A program made the position numbers and the translations under genes. From NCBI GenBank assembly GCA_900772095.1, contig CAAGQJ010000012.1, positions 1 to 64,000 of the forward strand: a stretch of 64,000 bases of DNA, read 5' to 3'. The DNA comes from Bacilli bacterium (GTDB lineage: Bacteria > Bacillota_I > Bacilli_A > RF39 > UBA660). The notes beneath the pieces were generated by a model. It did no database searches. It had not been told where the DNA came from and worked only from the letters and a program-made list of their open reading frames with translations. Shown here piece by piece: positions 52,344 through 61,249 of this stretch; position 1 is the stretch's first letter; the number at the start of each line of letters is the position of its first letter.

Positions 52344-54239
52344 ATGAAGGAATATGATTTTTTAACTACGCCAATTGTAGACATTGTTAATAATATTATT
52401 ATAGATGCGGTTAATATGAATGCAAGTGATATTCACTTTGATTCTTCTGAAAAGTTCTTAAAAATAAGAATTCGTGTTGATGGTGAGCTTCGTGATTATT
52501 CTATTGTTGATAACAAGTATAAAAGGAATTTAATTACAAGAATTAAATTATTATCTGGAATGAATATTACTGAATCTAGACTTCCTCAAGATGGCGCGAT
52601 TAAAGGCGTTATAGGTGGAAAAGATTTGGATATGCGTGTTTCTTGTTTGCCTACTATATTTGGTGAAAAGGTTGTTATAAGGATTTTGGATTATTCAATG
52701 AGTTTAAAAGGTATTGAGTCTTTAGGTTTTACTAAAGAAAACTATGAACTTATTCTGAAGATGCTTGCTAATCCAAATGGTATTATTTTAGTAACTGGTG
52801 CTACTGGTTCTGGTAAAAGTACTACTACATATGCAATGCTTCAAAGATTAAATAGTGAAGACCGTAATATCATAACCGTTGAGGACCCAGTTGAAATGAA
52901 TATCGAAGGCATAAATCAAGTACAAGTTAATTCTGAAATTGGTTTAGATTTTGCAAATGTTTTGAGGTCCATATTAAGACAGGACCCTAATATTATTTTA
53001 ATTGGTGAAATTCGTGATACCGAGACCGCTCAAATAGCAATTCGTTCTTCAATTACTGGTCACTTAGTTTTATCTACTTTACATACAAATAACTCGCTTA
53101 CTTCAATTGAAAGGTTACTTGATATGAACGTTGAAAGATATTTACTTTCTGCCTCTTTAAAAGGTATTGTTTCACAAAACTTGGCTAAAAAGTTGTGCCC
53201 TAAGTGTAAAATAAAACGTCCAACTACTGAAGCAGAAAAAAGATTATTTAAAAAACAACTTCATATGGATGTTAATGAGATTTATGAGCATGGAACTTGT
53301 CCTGAATGTCGCAATGGATATAAGGGAAGAATTGCTATTCAGGAAGTATTGTTATTAAATGATGAGATACGTGATGCAATTAACGATAGTATGAAACGTG
53401 CAAAATTAAGGGAGCTTATTTATGGACGTGGGGTTAAAACTTTGTTGCAGGATGGTTTAATTAAAGTTGCTAATGGGATTACCTCTCTTGAGGAAGTGTT
53501 AAAAATTGTTGATGCAGAAAGTGATAGTGCTATATATGGAAAAGATGATGAAGAATTAAAAGAAGAAAATGATGCTTTAATCAACAAAGAAGTTAAGGAG
53601 GAAATGGAAAAGGAAAATAATATTTTCAAGTCTCCTGATACATTGCAACCTAATATAAAAGTTAATGAGCCTACTTTTTCTAATGAAGTTACATCATCAC
53701 CAAAACCTGATATTAACAATATGAATTATAGTAATTTAAATGTGGGAATTCAAAATAGTAATAACTTTACTAATTTAGATGCATTATCACCAAAACCAAG
53801 TTATGATTTTAATAATAAGAGTGATTTAAATGTTATGTATTCTAATAGTGTTAATGATATGAATAAAGTTAATGATGAGGGTATTAAACCAATAAGTAAT
53901 GATGTTAACAATAATGTTAATAATTTGATAAATAGTATTCTTAATAAACAGGATGATATATCTCCTACTGTTAGTTATCCTAATGTGGTTACAGCTGATA
54001 AATTAATGAAGAAAGATGATAAGACTGATTTGGAAAGTACTCAAGATATATTTGCTAGTTTATGGAATGATACTAAAGATAAGAATAATAGCAATGATTA
54101 TATTACTATGAATGATGTAATACCATCTAATAATGTAAATGAGGATGTTAGTATTCATTCAAATAATGAAGTTAATAGAAGTAATTATACTAATGATTTA
54201 TTAAATTTAATAAATAGTAATTTAAATAATGGTAATTAA
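52344..54239 (+). CDS. type IV pilus/type II secretion assembly ATPase (PilB/GspE) with Asn-rich tail
   Basis: 631 residues. Short N-domain, then the ATPase core: IRIRVDGELRDY, Walker A GATGSGKSTTT (~152-162), Asp box VEDPVEMNIEGINQVQVN, Walker B region NIILIGEIRDTETA (~216-229), HLVLSTLHTN, and a CM-type four-Cys zinc site (CPKC at ~285, CPEC at ~319). It powers pilin assembly from the cytosolic face of the membrane. Residues ~400-631 are an unusual Asn/Ser/Asp-rich extension with two SPKP segments. Start at 52344 follows AAAAGGGG; the upstream ATG at 52308 lacks a site. The platform protein (PilC/GspF) and prepilin peptidase are not in the window. Confidence 0.93.
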   Translation: MKEYDFLTTPIVDIVNNIIIDAVNMNASDIHFDSSEKFLKIRIRVDGELRDYSIVDNKYKRNLITRIKLLSGMNITESRLPQDGAIKGVIGGKDLDMRVSCLPTIFGEKVVIRILDYSMSLKGIESLGFTKENYELILKMLANPNGIILVTGATGSGKSTTTYAMLQRLNSEDRNIITVEDPVEMNIEGINQVQVNSEIGLDFANVLRSILRQDPNIILIGEIRDTETAQIAIRSSITGHLVLSTLHTNNSLTSIERLLDMNVERYLLSASLKGIVSQNLAKKLCPKCKIKRPTTEAEKRLFKKQLHMDVNEIYEHGTCPECRNGYKGRIAIQEVLLLNDEIRDAINDSMKRAKLRELIYGRGVKTLLQDGLIKVANGITSLEEVLKIVDAESDSAIYGKDDEELKEENDALINKEVKEEMEKENNIFKSPDTLQPNIKVNEPTFSNEVTSSPKPDINNMNYSNLNVGIQNSNNFTNLDALSPKPSYDFNNKSDLNVMYSNSVNDMNKVNDEGIKPISNDVNNNVNNLINSILNKQDDISPTVSYPNVVTADKLMKKDDKTDLESTQDIFASLWNDTKDKNNSNDYITMNDVIPSNNVNEDVSIHSNNEVNRSNYTNDLLNLINSNLNNGN

Positions 54240-54240
54240 T

Positions 54241-54271
54241 AAAACAAGAAAGACAAAACTTTCTTGTTTTT
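54241..54271. terminator. bidirectional terminator between the pilus ATPase gene and priA
   Basis: Twelve-base stem AAAACAAGAAAG (54241-54252) with CTTTCTTGTTTT (54259-54270), loop ACAAAA, flanked by A and T runs. Confidence 0.9.
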
Positions 54272-56430
54272 TATAATTTCATTGGGTTAAAATCTATTTC
54301 TAGTTTAATATTTTTATCATTAAAGTAGTGAGTATTTATTTTTTCTATGTATTTTTTTATTTCATAAATATTTTTGTATTTAATGATAATTTGAAAATGG
54401 TATTTGTTATTTATTTTAAATGTATTAGATATAGATGGTCCTAGGATAATCGCATTTTTTATGTTATCTTTTAAATATTTAGATATTTTGACACTGTTAA
54501 TGCTTGCTAGGTTGTATTCTTTTGATATTATTTTTATTTCACATATATAATAGTATGGTGGATATTTTAATGTTTTTCTTATTTGCATTTCTTCTTTATA
54601 GAAACCTAAGTAATTATTATCTTTTGAATATTTTATAGCATAATGATTAGGGTTATATGTTTGGATTAAGACTTTTCCTGCTTTTGTTCCTCTTCCACTT
54701 CTTCCTGATACTTGGTTTAATATTTGAAAAGTGTTTTCACTACTTCTAAAGTCTGGAAAGTTTAAACTAATATCTGCATTTATTACTCCGACTAAGGTAA
54801 CATTTGGAAAGTCTAAACCTTTAGCAATCATTTGAGTTCCTATTAAAATGTTATATTTTTCATTCATAAAGTCTTTTATAATTGTTTCGTGGGAATTTTT
54901 TTTAGTTGTAGTATCAATATCCATTCTTACTACTTTTGCTCCAGTTATTAGTTTTTGAATTTCTTCTTCAACTTTTTCGGTTCCTAAGCCATAATCTATT
55001 AATTTATTATGACAATATTTGCAGTTTTCTTCTTTTTTTTCAGCATAGCCACAATAATGACATCTTAGCATATTTGATGATTTATGATAAGTTAATGTTA
55101 TATCGCAGTTTGGACATTTTATGGTATTTCCGCATTCTTTGCATGTTATATATGAAGAATAGCCTCTTCTGTTAAGAAAGAGTATTGCTTGTTCTTTTTT
55201 GTTTATGGTTTCTTGTAATTCATCTAATAGTTTTTTTGAGAAGTAATTATTATTTTTTTTAAATTCATTGTTCATATCTATAATTTCTATTTTTGGTAAT
55301 TTGTCATTGTATCTTTTTGTTAGTGTTAATAGTTTGTATACTCCATGTTCTGCTCTAGAGTAAGATTCTAAGCTTGGGGTGGCACTTCCTAGTATAAGGG
55401 CACAGTTATGATATTTGCATCTTTCTTTTGCTATATCTATTGCATTATATCTAGGGGTACTATCTTGTTTGTATGTGCTTGAATGTTCTTCATCAATAAT
55501 AATTACTCCAATGTTTTCTAGGGGAGCAAAAATAGCACTTCTTGCTCCGATTACAATATCTACTTTGTTTTCTTTTATTTTACGCCATTCATCATATTTT
55601 TCTCCTTGAGATAAGGCACTGTGAAGACATGCAATATTATTAAATTTTGATGTGAAGCGTTTTATTATTTGGGGTGTTAGTGATATTTCTGGTACTAAAA
55701 GTATTGCTTTTTTGCCTTCTTTTATTACTTTATCTATTACTTCCATATAAATATTTGTTTTTCCTGAGCCTGTGATACCATATAATAAATACGTTATATT
55801 ATTTAAATTTGATATTATTTCATTATATATTTCTTGTTGCTTATCATTTAAAATATAGGGTTTGGTTTCTTCTTTTGTTAAATTTAAACGATATTTTTCT
55901 TTAGTAGATATGGTTATTATATTTTTATCTAAGAGAGTTTTTATACTACTTTTACTTATTAATTCTAATTCAGTTTTTTTTATAGGGCTTGAGGTTTTAA
56001 GTAGATTTATTATTTGTTCCTGTTTGGGTGTTAGTTTTATATTTTCTAAATCTAAATTATTTAAACTTATATATTTTTCTAGTTTTGGTGAATAGTTTGT
56101 TTTGATTTTAGCTTTGAGTGCAACTGGGAGCATTGCTTGATATGCCGATATTAAAGTACACATAGTATTTTCTTTAATAAAGTGTCCTAGTTTTAATAAT
56201 TCATCATTTAAAATTGGGTAATTATCTATTACTTTTATTATTTCTTTTAATGGTATTTCTTCATTATTTTGTCTAATATTTAATACAAAGCCTTCTAGAA
56301 CTCTATTTCCAAAGGGAACTTCTACTCTCATACCTATTTTTATTTTATTTAGGTCTTCTTCTTTTATTTTGTAAGTAAATGTTTTGTCTATAAAGACATG
56401 GGATAATTCTACTAAGCAATCACAAACCAT
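54271..56430 (-). CDS. priA: primosomal helicase PriA
   Basis: 719 residues. 3'-end-binding N-domain (DKTFTYKI; GMRVEVPFGNR), winged helix, helicase motor with Walker A GITGSGKT, IIDEEH, LGSATPSLESY, and the zinc domain with eight Cys (CKECGNTIKCPNCD; CHYCGYAEKKEENCKYC), then RGYSSYITC and QMIAKGLDFPNV. It restarts collapsed replication forks. Translation probably couples to the upstream nucleotidyltransferase gene (TAATATG). coaBC and def/fmt, common neighbours, are absent. Confidence 0.97.
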   Translation of the reverse strand: MVCDCLVELSHVFIDKTFTYKIKEEDLNKIKIGMRVEVPFGNRVLEGFVLNIRQNNEEIPLKEIIKVIDNYPILNDELLKLGHFIKENTMCTLISAYQAMLPVALKAKIKTNYSPKLEKYISLNNLDLENIKLTPKQEQIINLLKTSSPIKKTELELISKSSIKTLLDKNIITISTKEKYRLNLTKEETKPYILNDKQQEIYNEIISNLNNITYLLYGITGSGKTNIYMEVIDKVIKEGKKAILLVPEISLTPQIIKRFTSKFNNIACLHSALSQGEKYDEWRKIKENKVDIVIGARSAIFAPLENIGVIIIDEEHSSTYKQDSTPRYNAIDIAKERCKYHNCALILGSATPSLESYSRAEHGVYKLLTLTKRYNDKLPKIEIIDMNNEFKKNNNYFSKKLLDELQETINKKEQAILFLNRRGYSSYITCKECGNTIKCPNCDITLTYHKSSNMLRCHYCGYAEKKEENCKYCHNKLIDYGLGTEKVEEEIQKLITGAKVVRMDIDTTTKKNSHETIIKDFMNEKYNILIGTQMIAKGLDFPNVTLVGVINADISLNFPDFRSSENTFQILNQVSGRSGRGTKAGKVLIQTYNPNHYAIKYSKDNNYLGFYKEEMQIRKTLKYPPYYYICEIKIISKEYNLASINSVKISKYLKDNIKNAIILGPSISNTFKINNKYHFQIIIKYKNIYEIKKYIEKINTHYFNDKNIKLEIDFNPMKL

Positions 56431-56431
56431 A

Positions 56432-57331
56432 TTAATTCCATAAGTTTTTTGGATAAATTTTTTTGTCTATCATATCATTTATAGCATTTACTACTTCTTC
56501 TTTATCTTCTTTATAAGTTACTCCGTGCCAAATTGACGTTGTTTCTAGAACTTCTACTTGTGCTAGACCTGTTTTTATTGAATTATATAAAACTTCTGGT
56601 ATTAAAAATTCTTTTGTTAATGAAGTGCTATTTTCTTTTAGAAAGGAATTGAAATCATTTTCTAATATGTTAAATATACTAGGAGTAAAGCATAGTAAAT
56701 TCATTGAAACAAGAGTATTTGGTTTTATCTTAAAACTTTCATCACCGTTTAATGGAGTTGCAATAAATTCATTTTCTTTTTCTTCGATTACACTTTCTAT
56801 TAATTTGTCTAAATGGTTATTATTTTTTAAGCATACTCCTCTTTTTACTGAACCGTTTTTAGTAATTGTATTTTTTACATGATAACAAACAGTAGCAAAT
56901 TGGTTTCCTGTTTTTTCTTTTATGAAATTACTTGCTACTTTTAGAGCATCGTATCCATAATAGTCATCTGCATTTATTACTACGAAGTTTTCATTTACAT
57001 AGTCTTTAGCGCATAATATAGCGTGTCCTGTTCCCCATGGTTTTGTTCTTTCTTTATTTAAGTATTGTTCTGGAACTTTTGTTGTATCTTGAAATGCACA
57101 GCATACTTCAATGTGTTTTTCTATTCTTTTTCCTATTGTTTCTTTAAATATAGAGAAGTTTTCTTCTTTTATAATGAATACTACTTTATTAAATCCTGAT
57201 TTTATTGCATCATATATATCATAATCAATTATATATTCGCCATTTGGACCAAATGGTTCTATTTGTTTTAATCCTCCAAAACGGCTTCCCATTCCTGCAG
57301 CCATTATTACTAGTGTTAATTTTTCTTTCAT
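56432..57331 (-). CDS. sugar-phosphate-type nucleotidyltransferase
   Basis: 299 residues with a Rossmann-like NTP-transferase fold: LVIMAAGMGSRFGGLKQIEP (nucleotide-binding G-x-G-x-R-x3-K), KPWGTGHAILCAKDYV and the metal-binding VINADDYYG. It should activate a phosphorylated substrate with an NTP; the substrate cannot be read from the sequence, though this branch is often labelled NDP-sugar synthase. It sits between pcrA and priA with 1-11 nt spacing, so it is in an operon of replication/repair genes without an obvious functional link. Ribosome site AGAGGTG. Confidence 0.85.
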   Translation of the reverse strand: MKEKLTLVIMAAGMGSRFGGLKQIEPFGPNGEYIIDYDIYDAIKSGFNKVVFIIKEENFSIFKETIGKRIEKHIEVCCAFQDTTKVPEQYLNKERTKPWGTGHAILCAKDYVNENFVVINADDYYGYDALKVASNFIKEKTGNQFATVCYHVKNTITKNGSVKRGVCLKNNNHLDKLIESVIEEKENEFIATPLNGDESFKIKPNTLVSMNLLCFTPSIFNILENDFNSFLKENSTSLTKEFLIPEVLYNSIKTGLAQVEVLETTSIWHGVTYKEDKEEVVNAINDMIDKKIYPKNLWN

Positions 57332-57342
57332 TTTTTCACCTC

Positions 57343-59421
57343 TTAATTTATTTTTTTAATGCTTTTATGATTTTTAAGTAATTTTTTTATACCTATATTT
57401 TTATTAAATGCAACAGTTATGATAGAATTAGTTACTTCGATTACTACTCCAATACCGTATGTATCATGTTCTACTTTATCACCGTAACTGTATTCTTGTT
57501 CTTTATCATAAAGGTTCTTTTCTCTTTTTACTATTAATTTTTTGTCTTCTTTTTCTTCTTTTTGTAGTAAGTTTTTGTCTATTTCATTTACAAATCTACT
57601 AAGTACCCCTATTTTTTCTTCTCCATAAATTACTCTTTTTTTAGTTGAGGTTAAGTATAATTTTTTTTCTGCTCTGGTTATGGCAACATACATTAGTCTT
57701 CTTTCTTCTTCTAGTTCATCTTTGGAATAGGAATTTTTATGAGGAAATATTCCTTCTTCTAGTCCTACTATGAATACATAGGGAAATTCTAGTCCTTTTA
57801 CTGCATGAACTGTCATTAGGATTAATCTATTTGGATCGTCTTTATATTCTTCAATATCACTTACAAGGCTTACTTCCATTAAAAATTCTTCTAGTGAAAT
57901 AAGACCTATTTTTTCTTCAAATGATTTTGTTACCGATTTAAATTCTTCTAGGTTTTCTAAGCGAATGTCTGCTTCGAGAGTTTTTGCTTCTTCTAGGGAT
58001 TTTTTCATTCCTGTTTTATCTAATACTAAGTCTATAAATTCAGTTAATGACATGTCTTCACTTTTTTTTGTTAATTCTTCGATTATGTTTTTAAATTCTA
58101 GGGGTTTTCCTTCTGTTATTGCTTCGTATAAACTTGTATTATACATATTTGCTTTTGTTTGTAAATCTTCTAAAGCTTTTAACCCTATTCCTCTTTTTGG
58201 TTCATTTATTATTCTTAATAAGCTTACATCGTCTTTTTTATTATGAATTAGTCTTAAATATGCTAGAAGGTCTTTTATTTCTTTTCTTTGATAAAAGTAA
58301 AAACTTCCTATTATTCTAAATGGCATGTTTTGTTTTAATAATTCATTTTCAAAGACACGTGATTGAGCGTTGGTACGATATAGGATTGCTATATCTTTTA
58401 ATTCAACGTTTTCTTTTAGTAATTTTTTTATTTCTCTTATACAGTAGTTTGCTTCATCTACTTCATCTTCTGCTTTATGATAGATTATTTTTTCTCCTTC
58501 TTCTTTAGTACTCCATAAGTTTTTTTCTTTTCTTTGGTCATTATTTTTTATGACACTGTTGGCAGCTTCTAAGATAGTTTTTGTGGAACGATAATTTTGT
58601 TCTAGTACAATAGTTACAGCATTTTTATAATCTTTTTCAAAATTAAGAATATTTTTGTAATTAGCTCCGCGGAAAGCATATATACTTTGGTCACTATCTC
58701 CTACTACACAAATATTTTTGTATTTTTTTGCTATCATTTTTGTTAATAGGTACTGGGCATGATTGGTGTCTTGATATTCATCTATTAGTATATATTTATA
58801 TTTGTCTTGGTAGTATTCTAAAACATCTTCGTTATTTAGAAATAATTTAATTGGTAAAATAAGTAAATCATCAAAATCTACAGAGTTATTTTTAAAAAGT
58901 ATTTCTTGATATTTTGTGTATACTTTTGATACTATGTCATCTTCTTCACAATAACAGTATTTACTATATTCTTCTGGCATAATAAATTCACTTTTATTAT
59001 TAGATATTTTATTTCTTATCATATATGGGGAAAACATTTTTGGGTCAATATTTAAGTCTTTTAATATTTTTTTAATTAATATTAATGAGTCTTCACTATC
59101 CATTATGTTTATTGCACTTGTAAAACCTAATTTTTCATAATTTTCTCTTAGTATTTTTAAGCCAAATGAGTGAAAGGTTGTAGCAAGTAAACTTGTATTA
59201 CCTATAAGATTAGTAATTCTTTGTTTCATTTCTCCGGCGGCTTTATTAGTGAAAGTTATTGCAAGAATGTTACTTGGATTTACATTGTAATTATTTATTA
59301 AATAAGCAATTCTAGTTGTTAGTACTTTTGTTTTTCCTGAGCCTGCTCCAGCGATTATAAGAAGCGGACCGTCTTTATGTTTAACTGCTTTTATTTGCAT
59401 TTCATTTAAATTATCTAGCAT
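57343..59421 (-). CDS. pcrA: ATP-dependent DNA helicase PcrA (UvrD/Rep family)
   Basis: 692 residues. Superfamily 1A motifs in order: QIKAVKHKDGPLLIIAGAGSGKT (Walker A, written here in part GAGSGKT), FTNKAAGEMKQR, ILIDEYQDTNHAQ, VVGDSDQSIYAFRGA, LEQNYRST, TVHAVKGLEF and VAITRAEKKLYL. A C-terminal Tudor-like region (YGDKVEHDTYGIGVVIEV) binds RNA polymerase in Bacillus PcrA. It unwinds DNA 3' to 5' in repair and clears blocked forks. ligA, its usual partner, is not here. Ribosome site AGAGGTG. Confidence 0.97.
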   Translation of the reverse strand: MLDNLNEMQIKAVKHKDGPLLIIAGAGSGKTKVLTTRIAYLINNYNVNPSNILAITFTNKAAGEMKQRITNLIGNTSLLATTFHSFGLKILRENYEKLGFTSAINIMDSEDSLILIKKILKDLNIDPKMFSPYMIRNKISNNKSEFIMPEEYSKYCYCEEDDIVSKVYTKYQEILFKNNSVDFDDLLILPIKLFLNNEDVLEYYQDKYKYILIDEYQDTNHAQYLLTKMIAKKYKNICVVGDSDQSIYAFRGANYKNILNFEKDYKNAVTIVLEQNYRSTKTILEAANSVIKNNDQRKEKNLWSTKEEGEKIIYHKAEDEVDEANYCIREIKKLLKENVELKDIAILYRTNAQSRVFENELLKQNMPFRIIGSFYFYQRKEIKDLLAYLRLIHNKKDDVSLLRIINEPKRGIGLKALEDLQTKANMYNTSLYEAITEGKPLEFKNIIEELTKKSEDMSLTEFIDLVLDKTGMKKSLEEAKTLEADIRLENLEEFKSVTKSFEEKIGLISLEEFLMEVSLVSDIEEYKDDPNRLILMTVHAVKGLEFPYVFIVGLEEGIFPHKNSYSKDELEEERRLMYVAITRAEKKLYLTSTKKRVIYGEEKIGVLSRFVNEIDKNLLQKEEKEDKKLIVKREKNLYDKEQEYSYGDKVEHDTYGIGVVIEVTNSIITVAFNKNIGIKKLLKNHKSIKKIN

Positions 59422-59560
59422 TTTACACCTCTATTACTATTTTGTTTCTATGTCTATTTTTTCTTTCTTTTTTATTATAACATAAATATTTAGTTTTTTT
59501 GTTTTGGTTTACATATTTTTTTCTCTTTTGTTAAATAGTATAGTTGAAATACTTTTTAAT

Positions 59561-59830
59561 TTATTTGTGAAAGAATTCTGTGTTTATATTATCTAGTCCT
59601 TTACTCATTGTTTTCATCATTTTATTTAACATATTTATTGTGTCTTCATCTGTCATTCTTTCCATTTGAACTTGTTTGTAAAATGCATTAGTAGACAAAA
59701 CTTGCGCAATTAGCATTAACCAGTTTCCTAGGGCATTTTGTTCATTGGCTGTTAAATCATCAATAAGTAAATATCCTATTGCTACTGCAGATAAAGAAAA
59801 TAGTTTAGCAGGTATATTAGGTAATTTCAT
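59561..59830 (-). CDS. small protein of unknown function, predicted leaderless mRNA
   Basis: 89 residues I do not recognise. A moderately hydrophobic N-terminal half (LFSLSAVAIGYLLIDDL; LGNWLMLIAQVLSTNAF) could form two membrane or amphipathic helices; the C-terminal half is a charged, Met-rich helix (MTDEDTINMLNKMMKTMSKGL). There is no Shine-Dalgarno, and a good promoter ends five nt before the ATG. The region from 59422 to 59560, downstream, has no other feature I can see. It follows the holin/M23 pair, so it may belong to the same phage-derived set, but that is a guess. Confidence 0.65.
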   Translation of the reverse strand: MKLPNIPAKLFSLSAVAIGYLLIDDLTANEQNALGNWLMLIAQVLSTNAFYKQVQMERMTDEDTINMLNKMMKTMSKGLDNINTEFFHK

Positions 59831-59835
59831 ACTTA

Positions 59836-59864
59836 AATATATGTTTTAATTACATTTTTTACAA
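59836..59864 (-). promoter_or_regulatory. promoter abutting the start codon at 59830
   Basis: Minus strand TTGTAA (59859-59864), exactly 17 nt, TATATT (59836-59841), then five nt and ATG. Normal start-site spacing would put +1 at or next to the A of the ATG. Confidence 0.55.
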
Positions 59865-59889
59865 TTAAAAAGGAAGATTTCTCTTCCTT
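59865..59889 (-). terminator. terminator of the holin-M23 unit
   Basis: Minus-strand stem AAGGAAG with CTTCCTT (59883-59889 and 59870-59876), 6-nt loop, then TTTAATT. It lies just after the M23 gene and directly before the promoter of the next gene. Confidence 0.8.
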
Positions 59890-59893
59890 CTTC

Positions 59894-60781
59894 CTATTTT
59901 AGATAATATAAATATTCATCTTTTTTTAAATAAATATAATAATATCCATCTTTGGGTGCGATAAATTTAATTAGTTGTTCGCTATCTTTATTAGTTTCTT
60001 TATTTATTTCTTCTTTTGGCTCTTCTTTTGGGTCTTCTTTTGGGTCTTCTTTTGGGTCTTCTTTTTTATAATATTTTGTTTCTTCGGTTTCAGCTATCCA
60101 CATGTTATCTCCTATTTTATGCCATTTATAATTGTCTTTTTCTTTTGTTTCTAATACATCATATATTCCATAGTCAATATATCCTAAAACTGATGAAGTT
60201 AGTCCATAGTTTTTTCTACATCTTAATTTTTCTTTTATTACTTCAATTTGATTTTTTGATGTATCTTTTTTCTTTTTTACTTTTTGTCCTACTACACGTA
60301 TTACTTTTGAACTTGTTTTTGTATTTGTTTTTTGGTCTTCAAAGAGATAGAAATAATTCATAGGATTTACTACATATTTTTTTCGGTCATTCCAGTTGAA
60401 CTTATAATTTAAAGGGCACTTCCATACTTCAAAATGCAAGTGTGGTCCTGTAGAATCTCCGGTAGTACCCATGTTCCCTATTTTGTCTCCTTGTTTTACT
60501 TTGTCATTTATTTTTAAAGTTGATGCTTTGTTTAAGTGAAGATACCTATGTAGATATCTAACACCATCTTTATCTGTTTGAACCCATATATAGTTTCCTG
60601 CGCTTGAATTAAAGCCTTTACCAATTACTATTCCATCATTTGCTGAGTATACTTCGACATTTGGTCCACCTTCAGTTGATGACCACCCTAAATCAACTCC
60701 ATAGTGGTATCTGTTATTATCTTTCCCAAAGGGAGTGGTGATTGCTACATATTTTAAGGGTAATCGATTATACTTACTCAT
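59894..60781 (-). CDS. M23 endopeptidase with SH3b-like domain, endolysin-like
   Basis: 295 residues with no signal peptide. Residues ~10-140 are an M23 metallopeptidase: HYGVD (His26, Asp30) and HLHF (His114, His116). Residues ~183-232 resemble an SH3b wall-binding domain (LRCRKNYGLTSSVLGYI; YKWHKIGDNMWIAE). A KEDP repeat (~239-256) links to a small C-terminal beta segment (FIAPKDGYYYIYLKK). Cytosolic enzyme, overlapping holin-like gene and shared transcript are the layout of a phage lysis cassette. ATG at 60781 uses CAGGAG inside the end of the holin gene. No other phage genes are nearby. Confidence 0.88.
   Translation of the reverse strand: MSKYNRLPLKYVAITTPFGKDNNRYHYGVDLGWSSTEGGPNVEVYSANDGIVIGKGFNSSAGNYIWVQTDKDGVRYLHRYLHLNKASTLKINDKVKQGDKIGNMGTTGDSTGPHLHFEVWKCPLNYKFNWNDRKKYVVNPMNYFYLFEDQKTNTKTSSKVIRVVGQKVKKKKDTSKNQIEVIKEKLRCRKNYGLTSSVLGYIDYGIYDVLETKEKDNYKWHKIGDNMWIAETEETKYYKKEDPKEDPKEDPKEEPKEEINKETNKDSEQLIKFIAPKDGYYYIYLKKDEYLYYLK
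60011..60058 (-). repeat. four 12-bp tandem repeats coding for the KEDP linker
   Basis: Four copies of a 12-bp unit (plus strand TTCTTTTGGGTC; the first copy differs by one base). They encode the Glu-Asp-Pro-Lys repeats of the M23 protein. The near-identity suggests recent slippage and variable linker length between strains. Confidence 0.85.
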
Positions 60782-61109
60782 TTCCGCTCCTGATATTATT
60801 ATCTGTTTCAATAGATATATTATTTTTTAAGTTAGTGTATGATTTGAATATTTTATTTTCAAATGTTGCATAGATTGTTCCTGCTCCTACCCATGATATA
60901 ATTCCTACCCATAACGCTTCTTTAAATGTACATGTACTGAAGGTTATAGCAAAGAAGGTTCCTATAATCATAGATATAATGAAACTTAAACCACATAGAT
61001 GTTTTTTATTGCTTAAACATTCTTTTACTTTTTGTATTACTGCACTTGACACTACTGAACTTGATAATGCTACAACTAAAACACTTTTTATTAATTCATC
61101 ATTTAACAT
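60774..61109 (-). CDS. holin-like small membrane protein
   Basis: 111 residues: hydrophobic segments at ~8-24, ~40-58 and ~66-82, a charged C-terminal tail, and no enzymatic motif. Size, topology and direct overlap (8 nt) with an unsignalled M23 hydrolase fit a phage-type holin, which opens the membrane for the endolysin. The third segment contains WVGIISWVGAGTIYATFENKI. Strong ribosome site AGGAGGGG. Holins are poorly conserved, so the call rests mainly on context. Confidence 0.65.
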   Translation of the reverse strand: MLNDELIKSVLVVALSSSVVSSAVIQKVKECLSNKKHLCGLSFIISMIIGTFFAITFSTCTFKEALWVGIISWVGAGTIYATFENKIFKSYTNLKNNISIETDNNIRSGNE

Positions 61110-61249
61110 TTTATCCCCTCCTATCTTATTGTATTAACATTTTAAATTTTGAAATAGTTAAGATTATACAATAAATGAAAATTTATTTTGACACTCATTA
61201 TTTTGTTTTAGAATATAATACATTAGAATTTAGAAATGGAGGTTTTTTT

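Noticed and set aside
60011..60058. CRISPR or regulatory repeat
   Set aside because: The 12-bp units are in frame and encode the EDPK linker of the M23 protein.
61110..61249. Riboswitch (TPP or other) controlling the ABC importer
   Set aside because: No conserved TPP core (CUGAGA...), S-box or other recognisable aptamer; only a promoter-like TTGACA and a ribosome site are visible.
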